Shown here: positions 18,044-26,240 of the stretch, piece after piece
How positions within the stretch are numbered: the first letter of the stretch is position 1
How the letters are laid out: each line of letters starts with the position of its first letter
DNA from: Halalkalibacter oceani
GTDB lineage: Bacteria; Bacillota; Bacilli; Bacillales; Bacillaceae_D
DNA length: 64,000 bases
NCBI RefSeq assembly: GCF_040544555.1
Contig: NZ_JBEPKD010000020.1
Coordinates: 11,048-75,047, forward strand
Reading direction: 5' to 3'
Position numbers and translations under genes: made by a program
The notes under the pieces: generated by a model
Database searches by the model: none
What the model was told of the DNA's origin: nothing
The model's input: the letters and a program-made list of their open reading frames with translations, nothing else

Positions 18044-18220
18044 GTGCGAGCGAATCACCGTCAACAAATGCATGCCAATCAGAAGCATGCGATTTTTTCT
18101 ATTGATTATCACAGCTTTCTTGATAAAGAACAACAGGCCAGTCATATCGAACTGGCAAACGAATTCGGCTTATCATTACGGGAGGTACAGCTTCTTAAGA
18201 AGAAATTGAACCGCAATTAA
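18044..18220 (+). CDS. Small helix-turn-helix protein (YrzK-like)
   Basis: A GTG-started frame of 58 codons encodes a basic, His-rich N-terminus followed by HIELANEFGLSLREVQLLKKK, which resembles a sigma-factor-like helix-turn-helix. The ribosome site AAGGAGAGGGTG lies at good spacing. Size and position just before hisS fit the poorly known YrzK protein of Bacillus. The hisS promoter overlaps its stop codon region. Function unknown; a DNA-binding role is an inference from the helix-turn-helix alone. Confidence 0.65.
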   Translation: MRANHRQQMHANQKHAIFSIDYHSFLDKEQQASHIELANEFGLSLREVQLLKKKLNRN

Positions 18221-18224
18221 GCTA

Positions 18225-18253
18225 TTGACAGCGATCCCGAACATCCGTATGAT
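18225..18253 (+). promoter_or_regulatory. Sigma-A promoter for the hisS-aspS T-box leader
   Basis: Perfect TTGACA (18225-18230), 17-base spacer and TATGAT (18248-18253). Transcription would begin near 18260, at the usual distance from T-box stem I. Confidence 0.75.
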
Positions 18254-18257
18254 TGGT

Positions 18258-18528
18258 ATGAACTTATATGTAAAACCATTCCGAGGACGAGGCATGTCGT
18301 TAAGAGAACAGGTAGTAAAGAGAGGAGAGGCCGTGGCTGAAAGCCTTCCCTATCTGCTTAGTGATGAACACCTTTGAGGAGTTTTTCTGAACGGAAACTA
18401 GTAGGAAAAGACGTAGACAGGCGTTAACTGTGTAAAGCGGGAGCGATTATTTGGCTCCAATTAGGGTGGCACCACGGGTATAACTCTCGTCCCTGATGAT
18501 TAATCATCAGGGATGGGAGTTTTTTTTA
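18258..18528 (+). promoter_or_regulatory. T-box riboswitch controlling hisS-aspS
   Basis: The leader has a stem I with an AGTA bulge (near 18314), an AGAGG element and distal helix. The conserved T-box AGGGTGGCACCACGGG lies at 18463-18478, and a rho-independent terminator CCCTGATGATTAATCATCAGGG with a T-run lies at 18485-18528. Uncharged tRNA would stabilise the antiterminator and allow readthrough. A candidate specifier GAT (18363-18365) directly before GAAC would make it an aspartate sensor although hisS is the first gene. The specifier reading is tentative. Confidence 0.9.
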
Positions 18529-18531
18529 GCT

Positions 18532-18717
18532 TTATAAGAAAAGCCGCTGAGCGGTTTTCTTATAAAGTATAAAGTATGCGGGTTAAATCGAAGAAGAGCG
18601 ACGGCTCCACGCGTTACATGCTGGACGAAACGAAACCCGCTTTTCGTCCAGCGCAACCCCATGTAACGGCTTCGCACGTCGCTTCTTAAGAAAAGCCGCT
18701 GCGCGGTTTTCTTAAAA
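18532..18717. repeat. Nested palindromic intergenic element, family 1, copy 1
   Basis: Twin hairpins AAGAAAAGCCGCT/AGCGGTTTTCTT (18537-18562 and 18689-18715) flank a long palindrome. Its arms GCGACG/CGTCGC, GTTACATG/CATGTAAC and GCTGGACGAAA/TTTTCGTCCAGC nest inside each other. The element sits between the T-box terminator and the hisS ribosome site, so it is part of the hisS-aspS mRNA leader. Related copies occur near 30.8, 33.9 and 34.1 kb. Confidence 0.7.
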
Positions 18718-18728
18718 GGAGGAAGGCA

Positions 18729-20009
18729 ATGAGCATTCAAATTCCACGGGGAACCCAGGATATTCTCCCCGGTGAAGTAGAAATTTGGCAGCATATTGAG
18801 GCGACGGCCAAGGAAGTGTGTCGTCAGTATAATTATCACGAAATCCGCACGCCGATCTTTGAACATACTGATTTATTTCAGCGTGGAGTCGGTGATACGA
18901 CTGATATTGTGCAAAAAGAGATGTACACATTTGAGGATCGTGGTGGACGGAGCATTACATTGCGTCCTGAAGGGACAGCCGCAGTCGTCCGTTCCTATGT
19001 TGAGAAGAAGCTTTACGGCCAGGCGAATCAGCCGACGAAGCTCTTTTACCAAGGACCGATGTTTCGCTATGAGCGGCCACAGGCCGGACGGATGAGACAA
19101 TTTGTCCAGTTTGGCGTCGAGGCGCTTGGAAGTGCTGATCCGGCGATTGATGCTGAGGTGCTGGCGCTTGTGATGAGCATTTACGCCAAGCTTGGGTTAA
19201 AGAACGTCAAGCTTGTCATTAACAGCCTTGGTGATAAAGAAAGCCGTCAGGCACACCGCCAGGCACTCGTTGATCATTTCAAGCCGAGCATAGCGGAATT
19301 TTGCAGTGACTGCCAGGAACGGTTGGAGAAAAACCCTCTTCGCATCCTGGACTGTAAAAAGGACCGCGAACATCCGCTGATGGGGACGGCACCATCGATT
19401 CTTGATTACTTAAATGAAGAATCACAAAGCTATTTTACCCAGGTGAAAGCGTATCTTGATGCGCTCGATATTCCGTATGTCGTTGACCCGACTCTCGTCC
19501 GTGGTCTTGATTATTACTACCATACAGCATTTGAAGTGATGATCGACGGCGAGGGCTTCGGCGCGATTACGACAATTTGCGGTGGCGGACGCTATACGGG
19601 GCTTGTCGAGGATATCGGCGGACCGTCGACACCGGGAATCGGCTTTGCGTTCAGTATCGAGCGTGTCATTATGGCCTTAAAGGCGCAGAAAGTTCCGTTG
19701 CCTGTCAGCACGGAGCTTGACTGTTACGTCGTTTCTTTAGGAGAAAAAGCAAAGGCAAAAGCGGTTGAACTGCTCTATCAGCTGCGCGCTGCCGGCATTT
19801 CCAGCGACAAAGATTACCTCGACAAAAAAATGAAAGCCCAGCTGAAGGCTGCTGATCGGCTAAACGCTCGTTATACGGCGATTCTCGGCGATGATGAGCT
19901 GGAGAAAGGCTTGATTGTTGTCAAGCAGATGGAATCAGGTGAACAAGAGGAAGTCGAACTCGAATCCTTTATTCAATATATGAAACAGCATACACAGGGA
20001 GGCAATTAA
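18729..20009 (+). CDS. hisS: Histidyl-tRNA synthetase
   Basis: A class II synthetase that charges tRNA-His. The 426-residue product shows motif 2 (FRYERPQAGRMRQF), the two histidine-specific motifs (LVRGLDYYYHTAFE and GGGRYTGLVEDIGG) and motif 3 (GIGFAFSIERV), then an anticodon-binding domain. AAAGGAGGAAGG gives an excellent ribosome site. It forms an operon with aspS, one base away, under the T-box. Confidence 0.98.
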   Translation: MSIQIPRGTQDILPGEVEIWQHIEATAKEVCRQYNYHEIRTPIFEHTDLFQRGVGDTTDIVQKEMYTFEDRGGRSITLRPEGTAAVVRSYVEKKLYGQANQPTKLFYQGPMFRYERPQAGRMRQFVQFGVEALGSADPAIDAEVLALVMSIYAKLGLKNVKLVINSLGDKESRQAHRQALVDHFKPSIAEFCSDCQERLEKNPLRILDCKKDREHPLMGTAPSILDYLNEESQSYFTQVKAYLDALDIPYVVDPTLVRGLDYYYHTAFEVMIDGEGFGAITTICGGGRYTGLVEDIGGPSTPGIGFAFSIERVIMALKAQKVPLPVSTELDCYVVSLGEKAKAKAVELLYQLRAAGISSDKDYLDKKMKAQLKAADRLNARYTAILGDDELEKGLIVVKQMESGEQEEVELESFIQYMKQHTQGGN

Positions 20010-20010
20010 G

Positions 20011-21798
20011 ATGATTGGAAGAACACATCATTGTGGCGAGCTTCGCCCCGAGCATGTAGGTGAAAAGGTTCAGCTGAAAGGCTGGGTTCAGACGAGACGC
20101 GATTTAGGCCAGGTGATTTTTCTTGATGTTCGTGACCGTTCCGGCATTGTCCAGGTCGTGTTCAGTCCGGAAGTGGACAAGGGCGCCCTTGAGACGGCCG
20201 AGCGAATTCGCAGCGAGTATGTCATTGATATTGAAGGCACCGTTGTAGAGCGTGATCCTAATACAGTCAATGAGAAAATCGAAACAGGGACGATTGAAGT
20301 TCAGGCTCATAAGGTGGACATTCTCAATGCCGCTAAAGCGCTCCCGTTTCAAATTGAAGCGGATACGGAGGCTTCAGAGGATGTCCGCTTAAAATACCGT
20401 TATCTCGACCTGCGTCGTCCTGACATGCAGGAGACATTCAAGCTGCGTCATAAGGCAACGAAACTGATCCGTGACTTCCTGGACGAAGCTGCTTTTATGG
20501 AAATCGAAACGCCGATGCTGACGAAGAGCACGCCTGAAGGAGCGCGTGATTATTTAGTGCCAAGCCGGGTTCATCACGGCAAGTTTTACGCATTGCCGCA
20601 ATCTCCGCAACTGTTCAAGCAATTGCTGATGGTTTCCGGGTTTGAACGTTATTATCAAATTGTCCGCTGCTTCCGCGATGAAGATTTGCGCGCCGACCGT
20701 CAGCCGGAGTTTACTCAGGTTGATATTGAGACATCCTTCATGGACAAAGAAGATTTGCTGGCGATGACAGAGCAGATGATGGCCCGCATTCTTAAGGAAA
20801 CAAAGAATGTCGAGCTGACATTGCCATTCCCGCGTTTAACATATGAAGAAGCGATGAACCGTTTTGGCTCGGACAAGCCTGATCTGCGCTTTGATATGGA
20901 ACTTGTTGAGTTGTCAGAGATCGTCAAGGATTCTCCGTTTAAAGTATTCCAAGGGGCGCTTGCTGCCGGTGGAATCGTAAAAGGCCTTAATCTGAAAGGG
21001 GGAGCAGACAAGCTGTCCCGTAAAGAGATTGATGCGTTAACAGATTTCGTGAAACAATATGGAGCAAAAGGTCTTGCCTGGCTCAAGGTCGAAGAAGACG
21101 GCCTGAAAGGACCGATTGCCAAGTTTTTTGAAGGCGAGCTTGAACAGGCTTTGCGTGAGGCGATGGGAGCCGAACCGGGAGATCTTTTATTCTTCGGGGC
21201 AGATAAAAAGCAGGTTGTGTTTGACAGCTTAGGCGCTCTCCGCTTAAAATTCGGCAAGCAGTTTGATTTAATTGATTCATCGCAATTCAATTTCCTCTGG
21301 GTCGTTGATTTCCCATTGGTCGAATATGATGAAGAAGCGAAACGCTATGTCGCCCTGCATCATCCGTTCACAAGTCCGAAGAAAGAGGATCTCGAGCTGC
21401 TGGCGAGCGATCCAGACAGCGTACGTGCGGACGCTTACGATTTAGTGTTAAACGGCTATGAGCTTGGTGGAGGTTCCCAGCGGATTTATAAGCGTGACAT
21501 TCAGGAGCAAATGTTTCATGCGCTCGGTTTCTCAAAGGAGGAAGCGCAGGAGCAATTCGGCTTCCTTCTAAATGCTTTTGAATACGGAACACCACCGCAT
21601 GGCGGAATAGCACTCGGTCTCGACCGATTGATTATGCTGCTTGCCGGTCGGACGAATTTACGTGACACGATTGCTTTCCCGAAAACAGCAAGCGCGAGCT
21701 GTCTTTTAACAGAGGCGCCGGGAGAAGTAAGCGTTGAACAACTGATTGACTTGAATTTATCTGTCATCGGTCAAAAAGCTGAAAAGGTCAATGTGTAA
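20011..21798 (+). CDS. aspS: Aspartyl-tRNA synthetase
   Basis: A class II synthetase for tRNA-Asp. The 595-residue protein is of the bacterial type: an N-terminal OB-fold anticodon domain, motif 2 (CFRDEDLRADRQPEFTQ), the inserted GAD domain (about residues 300-420) and motif 3 (GIALGLDRLIML). Whether it also charges tRNA-Asn cannot be decided here. It starts one base after the hisS stop with GGGAGG upstream. Confidence 0.98.
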   Translation: MIGRTHHCGELRPEHVGEKVQLKGWVQTRRDLGQVIFLDVRDRSGIVQVVFSPEVDKGALETAERIRSEYVIDIEGTVVERDPNTVNEKIETGTIEVQAHKVDILNAAKALPFQIEADTEASEDVRLKYRYLDLRRPDMQETFKLRHKATKLIRDFLDEAAFMEIETPMLTKSTPEGARDYLVPSRVHHGKFYALPQSPQLFKQLLMVSGFERYYQIVRCFRDEDLRADRQPEFTQVDIETSFMDKEDLLAMTEQMMARILKETKNVELTLPFPRLTYEEAMNRFGSDKPDLRFDMELVELSEIVKDSPFKVFQGALAAGGIVKGLNLKGGADKLSRKEIDALTDFVKQYGAKGLAWLKVEEDGLKGPIAKFFEGELEQALREAMGAEPGDLLFFGADKKQVVFDSLGALRLKFGKQFDLIDSSQFNFLWVVDFPLVEYDEEAKRYVALHHPFTSPKKEDLELLASDPDSVRADAYDLVLNGYELGGGSQRIYKRDIQEQMFHALGFSKEEAQEQFGFLLNAFEYGTPPHGGIALGLDRLIMLLAGRTNLRDTIAFPKTASASCLLTEAPGEVSVEQLIDLNLSVIGQKAEKVNV

Positions 21799-21810
21799 GT
21801 AAAAGGAAAA

Positions 21811-21861
21811 AAGGCTGGGCACCCGGGCTGCATTAACGCAGCTCAGGTCGCTCAGCCTTTA
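21811..21861. terminator. Terminator between convergent aspS and a small minus-strand gene
   Basis: AAAGGCTGGGC pairs with GCTCAGCCTTT around a partly paired loop. The hairpin overlaps the last codons of the convergent gene. Confidence 0.65.
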
Positions 21862-22138
21862 ATTGTTGATAAGCTTGAACGAGCTGTTTCGGCTCTTCTT
21901 TAATATAAAAGGTGCGCACGCCCTGGCTTGTATGCAAATAGAGAAAGCCGAATGCGTCTTTGTCCGGTTTTTTGCGGAATGAAATATCAAATACGGAGGT
22001 CAGGGGGAACGTATCATTTTTGACGGTGATCTGATCCTCAAATAGCTTCATATCAAAAGATGTCTCAACAATGCGTTTTTCTGTCCAGCCAATTTCCTGG
22101 CGGACTTCAATGCAGCGCTGAACGGCAAGAAGAGTCAT
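21833..22138 (-). CDS. Hypothetical protein, possible PH-like fold
   Basis: The 101-residue soluble product is not one I recognise. It is predicted as alternating beta strands (FEDQITVKNDTFPLTSV, FGFLYLHTSQGVRTFYI) ending in an amphipathic helix (EEPKQLVQAYQQLKAE). That resembles small bacterial PH-like domains, but I cannot confirm this. Coding bias matches its neighbours, and GGTGACC with AAAGGAAAC upstream gives a modest ribosome site. It faces aspS, with its 3' end inside the shared terminator, and its 5' end faces the 6S RNA promoter. Confidence 0.6.
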   Translation of the reverse strand: MTLLAVQRCIEVRQEIGWTEKRIVETSFDMKLFEDQITVKNDTFPLTSVFDISFRKKPDKDAFGFLYLHTSQGVRTFYIKEEPKQLVQAYQQLKAERPELR

Positions 22139-22241
22139 AAGGTCACCAGTTTCCTTTCTTAAACATATAGGCTATCTATCACTTTACCACAGGAATGAAA
22201 ATCGTCCAAATGATTCATTTGTGGAAAATTCTGAAATTATA

Positions 22242-22270
22242 TTGACAGAGTGTTAAGATCTTGCTAAGAT
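22242..22270 (+). promoter_or_regulatory. Sigma-A promoter of 6S RNA
   Basis: Perfect TTGACA (22242-22247), 17-base spacer and TAAGAT (22265-22270), placing the start near 22278, at the beginning of the 6S RNA closing stem. Confidence 0.8.
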
Positions 22271-22278
22271 ATCATTAA

Positions 22279-22478
22279 ATCGGTAAGAGTCCTGAGATGT
22301 ACGTGAAGACTGACTGTTTTGAGCCAACACTTTTTGAACGGGAGCCACCGTTGAGTACTGGATTACATGCCTTGTCTGCAAGGACGTAAAAAGGTAAGCA
22401 CATGGCACCCACCTGCCGACGCAGGTTCAAAGCTAAAGGATCAAACGGCATTTTCGGGATTCTTACTCTACATAGGAA
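22279..22478 (+). ncRNA. ssrS: 6S RNA (BsrA/ssrS type)
   Basis: 6S RNA binds sigma-A RNA polymerase by imitating an open promoter. The segment carries hallmarks I recognise from Bacillus 6S-1: TTGAACGGGAGCCACC, ATGCCTTG..TGCAAGGACG, GGCACCCACCTGC..GCAGGTTCAAA and GATCAAACGGC, with a closing stem between GTAAGAGT near the 5' end and ATTCTTAC near 22460. It has its own promoter and terminator. The position between aspS and tcdA is the same as for bsrA in B. subtilis. End points are estimated to within about 10 bases. Confidence 0.9.
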
Positions 22479-22485
22479 TCGTGCG

Positions 22486-22532
22486 GAAGATGCCTCAAAA
22501 GCGTTTGAAACCTTTTGAGGCATCTTCTTTGT
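22486..22532 (+). terminator. Terminator of 6S RNA
   Basis: GAAGATGCCTCAAAA pairs perfectly with TTTTGAGGCATCTTC over a 12-base loop, followed by TTTG. Confidence 0.85.
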
Positions 22533-22580
22533 GTAAGAAGGAAGGGACATAAGTATTTCAACTATGAATATTCGAACAAG

Positions 22581-22630
22581 AGGCTGTGACAAAAGGTTGT
22601 TTTTTTTTACCTTTTGTCACAGCCTTTAAG
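22581..22630. terminator. Second strong hairpin downstream of 6S RNA
   Basis: AGGCTGTGACAAAAGGT pairs perfectly with ACCTTTTGTCACAGCCT around a T-rich loop. It is of the same class as the terminators at 2.74 and 4.67 kb and works in either direction by sequence. Confidence 0.65.
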
Positions 22631-22740
22631 CAATGAGCGGTACCGCCACGATCTTTTAAAGGCCGTTGTGAGTGGGTTTCTCACAACGGCCTTGTGGCGT
22701 GTGAAGCCATTGCCAGTAGATCCAAAGCTAGTTTTGTCTC
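22631..22740. repeat. Structured intergenic repeat, family 2, copy B
   Basis: It matches copy A near 5.43 kb over about 80 bases with few changes and continues to the shared end AGTTTTGTCTCA. The inner stem is AAGGCCGTTGTGAG / CTCACAACGGCCTT. Differences from copy A in the stem are compensatory, which suggests the structure is what is kept. Confidence 0.8.
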
Positions 22741-22747
22741 AAGCTCA

Positions 22748-22975
22748 TCAGACAAAACGGCTTTGAGACTTGATTTTCCGGAGATAGTCCTGTCGGTGTG
22801 GTATTCCTCCAGTGCCACGTTGGTCAGTTTTTTTCAGATTCATGGCAGCAAAAACAAGCATCGTCTGCATGGAATTTTTTTCGTGTCCTTCAGGATCGTC
22901 CAACGCATCCTGCCATGTGGCGTTGGACCACTTATATGATAAAAAAACTGAATACCTGTCTTTATTTGGTCCCAC
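22748..22975 (-). pseudogene. Degraded C-terminal fragment of an IS1182-like transposase
   Basis: The minus-strand reading contains EKNSMQTMLVFAAMNLKK, which resembles the C-terminal end of IS1182-type DDE transposases (VFAAMNLKKL). There is no upstream catalytic domain and no ribosome site, so this is a scar. A related fragment is seen near 26.0 kb. The sequence to about 23.05 kb (GACTCCTGCAGGAGGGAAGG) looks like half of another Bacillaceae palindromic repeat. Confidence 0.55.
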
Positions 22976-23117
22976 TAAAAAAAGCGGACGGGATGGGAGG
23001 GTCGACTCCTGCAGGAGGGAAGGGCAGGTTGAAATCCACCGGCTTGCCGGTTAGTTCAACGAGCGACAGCAGGTCGATCTGCTGTCGATTGTTCGGTTGC
23101 CAAATGCCAAGGCAGCC

Positions 23118-23147
23118 TTGCGCTTCCGCATTTTGCTGTGGTATAGT
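23118..23147 (+). promoter_or_regulatory. Probable promoter for tcdA
   Basis: TTGCGC (23118-23123), 18-base spacer and TATAGT (23142-23147), about 45 bases before the gene. Confidence 0.5.
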
Positions 23148-23191
23148 CATTTTCGATAAACGTTTGCTAGTGAGACGGAAGGAGTAATGAC

Positions 23192-23953
23192 ATGCTACAT
23201 CAGTTTTCTCGAAATGAATTGGCTATCGGCCATGACGGGCTGGAGGTGCTGAAAGGAAGCACGGTAGCCGTGCTCGGCATTGGAGGGGTCGGGTCTTTCT
23301 CGGCGGAAGCTTTAGCCCGCTCAGGCGTAGGCCGCCTCGTCCTTGTCGATAAGGATGATGTTGATATTACAAATGTGAACAGGCAAATACACGCGCTGCT
23401 TTCCACGGTCGGCCGTCCGAAGGTTGAATTAATGGAAGAGCGTATTAAAGATATCAACCCCGATTGTGAAGTGATCGCCTTAAAGATGTTTTACACAGAG
23501 GAGACGTATCAGCAGTTTTTTGAGTATGGACTTGATTATGTAATCGATGCGAGTGATACGATTTCTTATAAGATTCACTTAATGAAACAATGTCTCGAAC
23601 GAAACATTCCGATTATTTCCAGTATGGGAGCGGCGAATAAAATGGATCCGACCCGACTGCGAATTGCAGATATTTCTAAAACGAGCTATGATCCGATTGC
23701 GAAGGTCATTCGGACGAAGCTGAGGAAAGACGGGATTCGCAAAGGAATTGAGGTTGTCTTTTCCGACGAGCAGCCGATCAAGATTAGAGAGGACATCCGC
23801 AAGGAAATTGTGCCGGAAGCGGCTGAACAAGGCCCGATCCGTAAAGCGAAGATGCCACCTTCCTCCAACGCGTTCGTTCCGTCTGTCGCCGGGCTTATTA
23901 TGGCAGGTCATGTGATTACCCGCCTTCTGGACGGGATTGAGATTAACCGCTAA
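23192..23953 (+). CDS. tcdA: tRNA threonylcarbamoyladenosine dehydratase TcdA
   Basis: TcdA (YrvM in B. subtilis) uses ATP to convert t6A37 of ANN-decoding tRNAs to the cyclic form ct6A. The 253-residue product is a ThiF/E1-like enzyme with the nucleotide-binding glycine loop LGIGGVGSFSAEALARSGVG, the NRQ segment (VNRQIHALLSTVGRPKV) and DASD near residue 118. AAGGAGTAATGAC precedes the ATG. It is usually supplied with electrons or sulfur partners CsdA/CsdE in other bacteria, and no such partners are seen here. Confidence 0.93.
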   Translation: MLHQFSRNELAIGHDGLEVLKGSTVAVLGIGGVGSFSAEALARSGVGRLVLVDKDDVDITNVNRQIHALLSTVGRPKVELMEERIKDINPDCEVIALKMFYTEETYQQFFEYGLDYVIDASDTISYKIHLMKQCLERNIPIISSMGAANKMDPTRLRIADISKTSYDPIAKVIRTKLRKDGIRKGIEVVFSDEQPIKIREDIRKEIVPEAAEQGPIRKAKMPPSSNAFVPSVAGLIMAGHVITRLLDGIEINR

Positions 23954-23961
23954 AGCAAAAA

Positions 23962-24021
23962 AACAGCAGGTTCGTTCTGCGCACGAGCCTCGGCCGGCAT
24001 GGCGCAGACTTACTTGCTGTT
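23962..24021. terminator. Terminator between convergent tcdA and rsfA
   Basis: AACAGCAGGT..TCTGCGC pairs with GCGCAGA..ACTTGCTGTT. A and T runs on the two sides suit both directions. Confidence 0.65.
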
Positions 24022-24031
24022 CTAAAGAAAA

Positions 24032-24655
24032 TTATTTTGCCACTCTTTCCAGATTACCGTTCTTATCCATTTTGAACGTGGAAGCCGGTAACCCTTCTTC
24101 CTCCTCAAGCAGGGCCATTCTTCTTGCCCGATTCATAATTTGAATAAGAGATTGATAATCCTCTTCAATAATACTACTATCCTGTTTCATTTTCTGAAGC
24201 TCTTTTTCCAGCTCCTGATTCCGTTCCTGCAGCTTCTCATTCTCCTGCTGCAAACGTTCAATTTTTTTCTGCAGGGCAGCCGTTTCCTGATTGGTGTGGG
24301 TCAGCGTCTGCAAGTAATCAATCACTTTCTCGAGCGACATCTCGCTATCTAGTGAACCGGCCGGTTGGGATGGGGGCGCAGGGTTCCACATCGTCCGCAC
24401 AGGCGGATAATAAGAAAAGGAAGCGGCCCGTTTCCGTTCTTTTCTTTCCTTTTTCGCTTCTGCGATCTCTTTTATATAGCGATTTCGAACGACCGCATTC
24501 CAGCGGAATCCGCAAGCGGCCGACGTCCGGTTTAATTCATCTCCCACTTCATCAAATGCGCGCAGCTGTGTGCTTCCTTCCCGAATATGGGTCAAAACGG
24601 TTTCAGCAAGCAATACATCATCTTCATGCGACCAGGCATCTTGTCTAACTTTCAT
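24032..24655 (-). CDS. RsfA/YlbO-family prespore transcription factor
   Basis: RsfA-type proteins modulate sigma-F-dependent transcription in the forespore. The 207-residue product has an N-terminal Myb/SANT-like domain (QDAWSHEDDVLLAETVLTHI) with conserved Trp residues and CGFRWNAVVRNRY. A long coiled coil (about residues 115-165, rich in Leu, Glu and Gln) follows. I start at ATG 24655 because AAAGGAG lies 8 bases before it and directly abuts the earlier ATG at 24664. The exact paralogue (RsfA or YlbO) is not resolved. Confidence 0.85.
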   Translation of the reverse strand: MKVRQDAWSHEDDVLLAETVLTHIREGSTQLRAFDEVGDELNRTSAACGFRWNAVVRNRYIKEIAEAKKERKERKRAASFSYYPPVRTMWNPAPPSQPAGSLDSEMSLEKVIDYLQTLTHTNQETAALQKKIERLQQENEKLQERNQELEKELQKMKQDSSIIEEDYQSLIQIMNRARRMALLEEEEGLPASTFKMDKNGNLERVAK

Positions 24656-24962
24656 TCTGTTCATCTCCTTTTTTTATCACTAAAAACGTCTTGCTACAAA
24701 TCATTTCCAGAAATCCTTTGTTTTATACAAGGATGATAGAGCTCGAACCAATGTGGAAACATTTCGCTTGGTTTTAAAAGCAACTATCCGAAGTCGTTGT
24801 CGGTTGTGTCCTGATTCACACTAGTATTCTCGAAAAGCCGCAAAAGTGAAATAAGCGCATACATGCGGCTCGTGCTGCGTTTTTCTATCATTCTCTCAGG
24901 GAGGAAATTTGGCGATTGATGGAGAAGCTAGTAGATGACTGAATGAAATGGAGGAAAAGAAG

Positions 24963-25733
24963 ATGGTACTTAGTAGCTTTGATTTAACGAACAAAGTGGC
25001 GATTGTGACGGGCAGCGGCTCGGGAATTGGAAAAACGATTGCCCTCGGGCTGGCGGAAAGCGGTGCCAGCATCGTCGTCACGGAATTGCCGGGCAAGGAG
25101 GAAGCGGCGCGGGAAACCGCTGCTGAAATTGAAAAACTCGGACAGCAGGCGCTCGTTGCGACGCTTGATGTAACAAAGCTTGAGACAATTCGCCAAATGG
25201 TCAGCGAAGCGGAAGCTCATTTTGGTCGGATTGATATTCTCGTCAACAATGCCGGCATTATTATCCGCAAGCCTTCGCTCGAAGTCACGGAAGAGGACTG
25301 GGATAAAGTCCACGATGTGAATTTAAAAGGTACCTTCTTTACGAGCCAGGAGGTCGCTAAGGTGATGAAGGAGCATGGAGGCGGGAAGATCGTCAATATC
25401 GCTTCGATTAATGGAGTCGTCGGCTTTTATGAGCGGGCGGCTTATTGCTCAAGCAAGGCCGGCATCGTCAACTTGACGCGAGTGCTGGCGATCGATTGGG
25501 CGGAGTACGGCATAAACGTCAATGCCGTCGGTCCGAACTATTTGCTGACGCCATTGACGGAAAAGCTGTTTTCCAATGATGAATTTCGTGAGGATGTCTT
25601 ATACCGGACACCAATTAAGCGAATTGGCACCCCGGAAGACGTCGTCGGAGCGGTAGTCTATCTTGCCAGCCCCGCCTCTAATTTCGTAACAGGCCACACC
25701 GTGATGGTCGACGGCGGCTGGACGGCTTGGTAA
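24963..25733 (+). CDS. Short-chain dehydrogenase/reductase (glucose or gluconate dehydrogenase-like)
   Basis: The 256-residue classical SDR oxidises or reduces a hydroxyl or keto group with NAD(P). The cofactor loop TGSGSGIG, the NNAG motif, the catalytic Ser in NIASING and the YCSSK Tyr/Lys pair are intact. An acidic Glu (TELPG) after the second strand suggests NAD preference. The nearest named relatives I recall are 2-deoxy-D-gluconate 3-dehydrogenases and glucose 1-dehydrogenases, but the substrate is not determined. Start ATG 24963 has GGAGG 8 bases upstream. The gene is not part of the conserved B. subtilis order and stands alone. Confidence 0.85.
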   Translation: MVLSSFDLTNKVAIVTGSGSGIGKTIALGLAESGASIVVTELPGKEEAARETAAEIEKLGQQALVATLDVTKLETIRQMVSEAEAHFGRIDILVNNAGIIIRKPSLEVTEEDWDKVHDVNLKGTFFTSQEVAKVMKEHGGGKIVNIASINGVVGFYERAAYCSSKAGIVNLTRVLAIDWAEYGINVNAVGPNYLLTPLTEKLFSNDEFREDVLYRTPIKRIGTPEDVVGAVVYLASPASNFVTGHTVMVDGGWTAW

Positions 25734-25852
25734 GGAAGAGGGGATACCCCTCTTCAGTAAGCGGTGTGCGAAGTCTCGCAAAACGCAGCTGGGTCAAACG
25801 TATTTTCTATAGGACTATTCCGAACAAATGAAAAGAGGGGAATCCGTCGCTC

Positions 25853-25960
25853 CTGAAATAGACTTCGCTTTCCGCGGGAAGCTGGTGAGCCTCCTCGGGC
25901 TACCGCCCTGTGGGGTCTCACCGTTGCTTTTTCTCCCGCAGGAGTCTCCGTCTATTTCAT
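25853..25960. repeat. Bacillaceae palindromic intergenic element (CTTTCCGCGGG type)
   Basis: Outer arms GAAATAGAC/GTCTATTTC enclose CCGCGGGA/TCCCGCAGG and inner arms GGTGAG/CTCACC, with GCCTCCTCGGG and TGTGGGGTCTC between. Elements of this plan are common between genes in alkaliphilic and halophilic Bacillaceae, as I recall them. Here it lies in the 500-base gap between the dehydrogenase gene and rarA. Confidence 0.65.
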
Positions 25961-25989
25961 CCGCTCGACATTCAGGTAAATACAGTAGT

Positions 25990-26085
25990 TGCATTTTTCG
26001 TATGGTTTTCCGGGTACATGGCAGCAAAACCAAGCATCGCCTGCATGGAATTTGTTTCGAGGACAGTTCTGACCCACACTCGGAT
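25990..26085 (-). pseudogene. Second transposase C-terminal scar
   Basis: The minus strand reads NSMQAMLGFAAM in a frame open through this stretch, matching the fragment at 22.85 kb over about 35 nearly identical bases (26018-26053). No intact transposase or terminal repeats are present. It marks an old insertion of a related element. The rest of the gap to rarA contains only hairpins. Confidence 0.5.
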
Positions 26086-26143
26086 TGGAGCTGTACTCAC
26101 GGGAGCGGGTTCGAAGCTCAGGATCGTGACAAATCCTTCTACC

Positions 26144-26192
26144 AAAAAAGCCTGTCGACCGTCTCGCTTTTGCGAGACTTTGTCGACAGGCT
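26144..26192 (-). terminator. Terminator of rarA
   Basis: On the minus strand AGCCTGTCGAC pairs with GTCGACAGGCT around an internal TCTCGC/GCGAGA hairpin, followed by TTTTTT. A second hairpin AAAGGTG/CACCTTT lies between it and the rarA stop. Confidence 0.8.
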
Positions 26193-26240
26193 GAAAGGTG
26201 CGCCGCAGTGGCACACCTTTTTCTGTTTGGGAGGTCAACG

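Noticed and set aside
20715..21290. Minus-strand frame of 191 codons opposite aspS
   Set aside because: It is a shadow of aspS codon bias, with no ribosome site and Ser/Pro-rich nonsense content.
22798..23187. Plus-strand open frame of 129 codons after 6S RNA
   Set aside because: It runs antisense across the transposase scar and half palindrome, has no ribosome site and no plausible domain.
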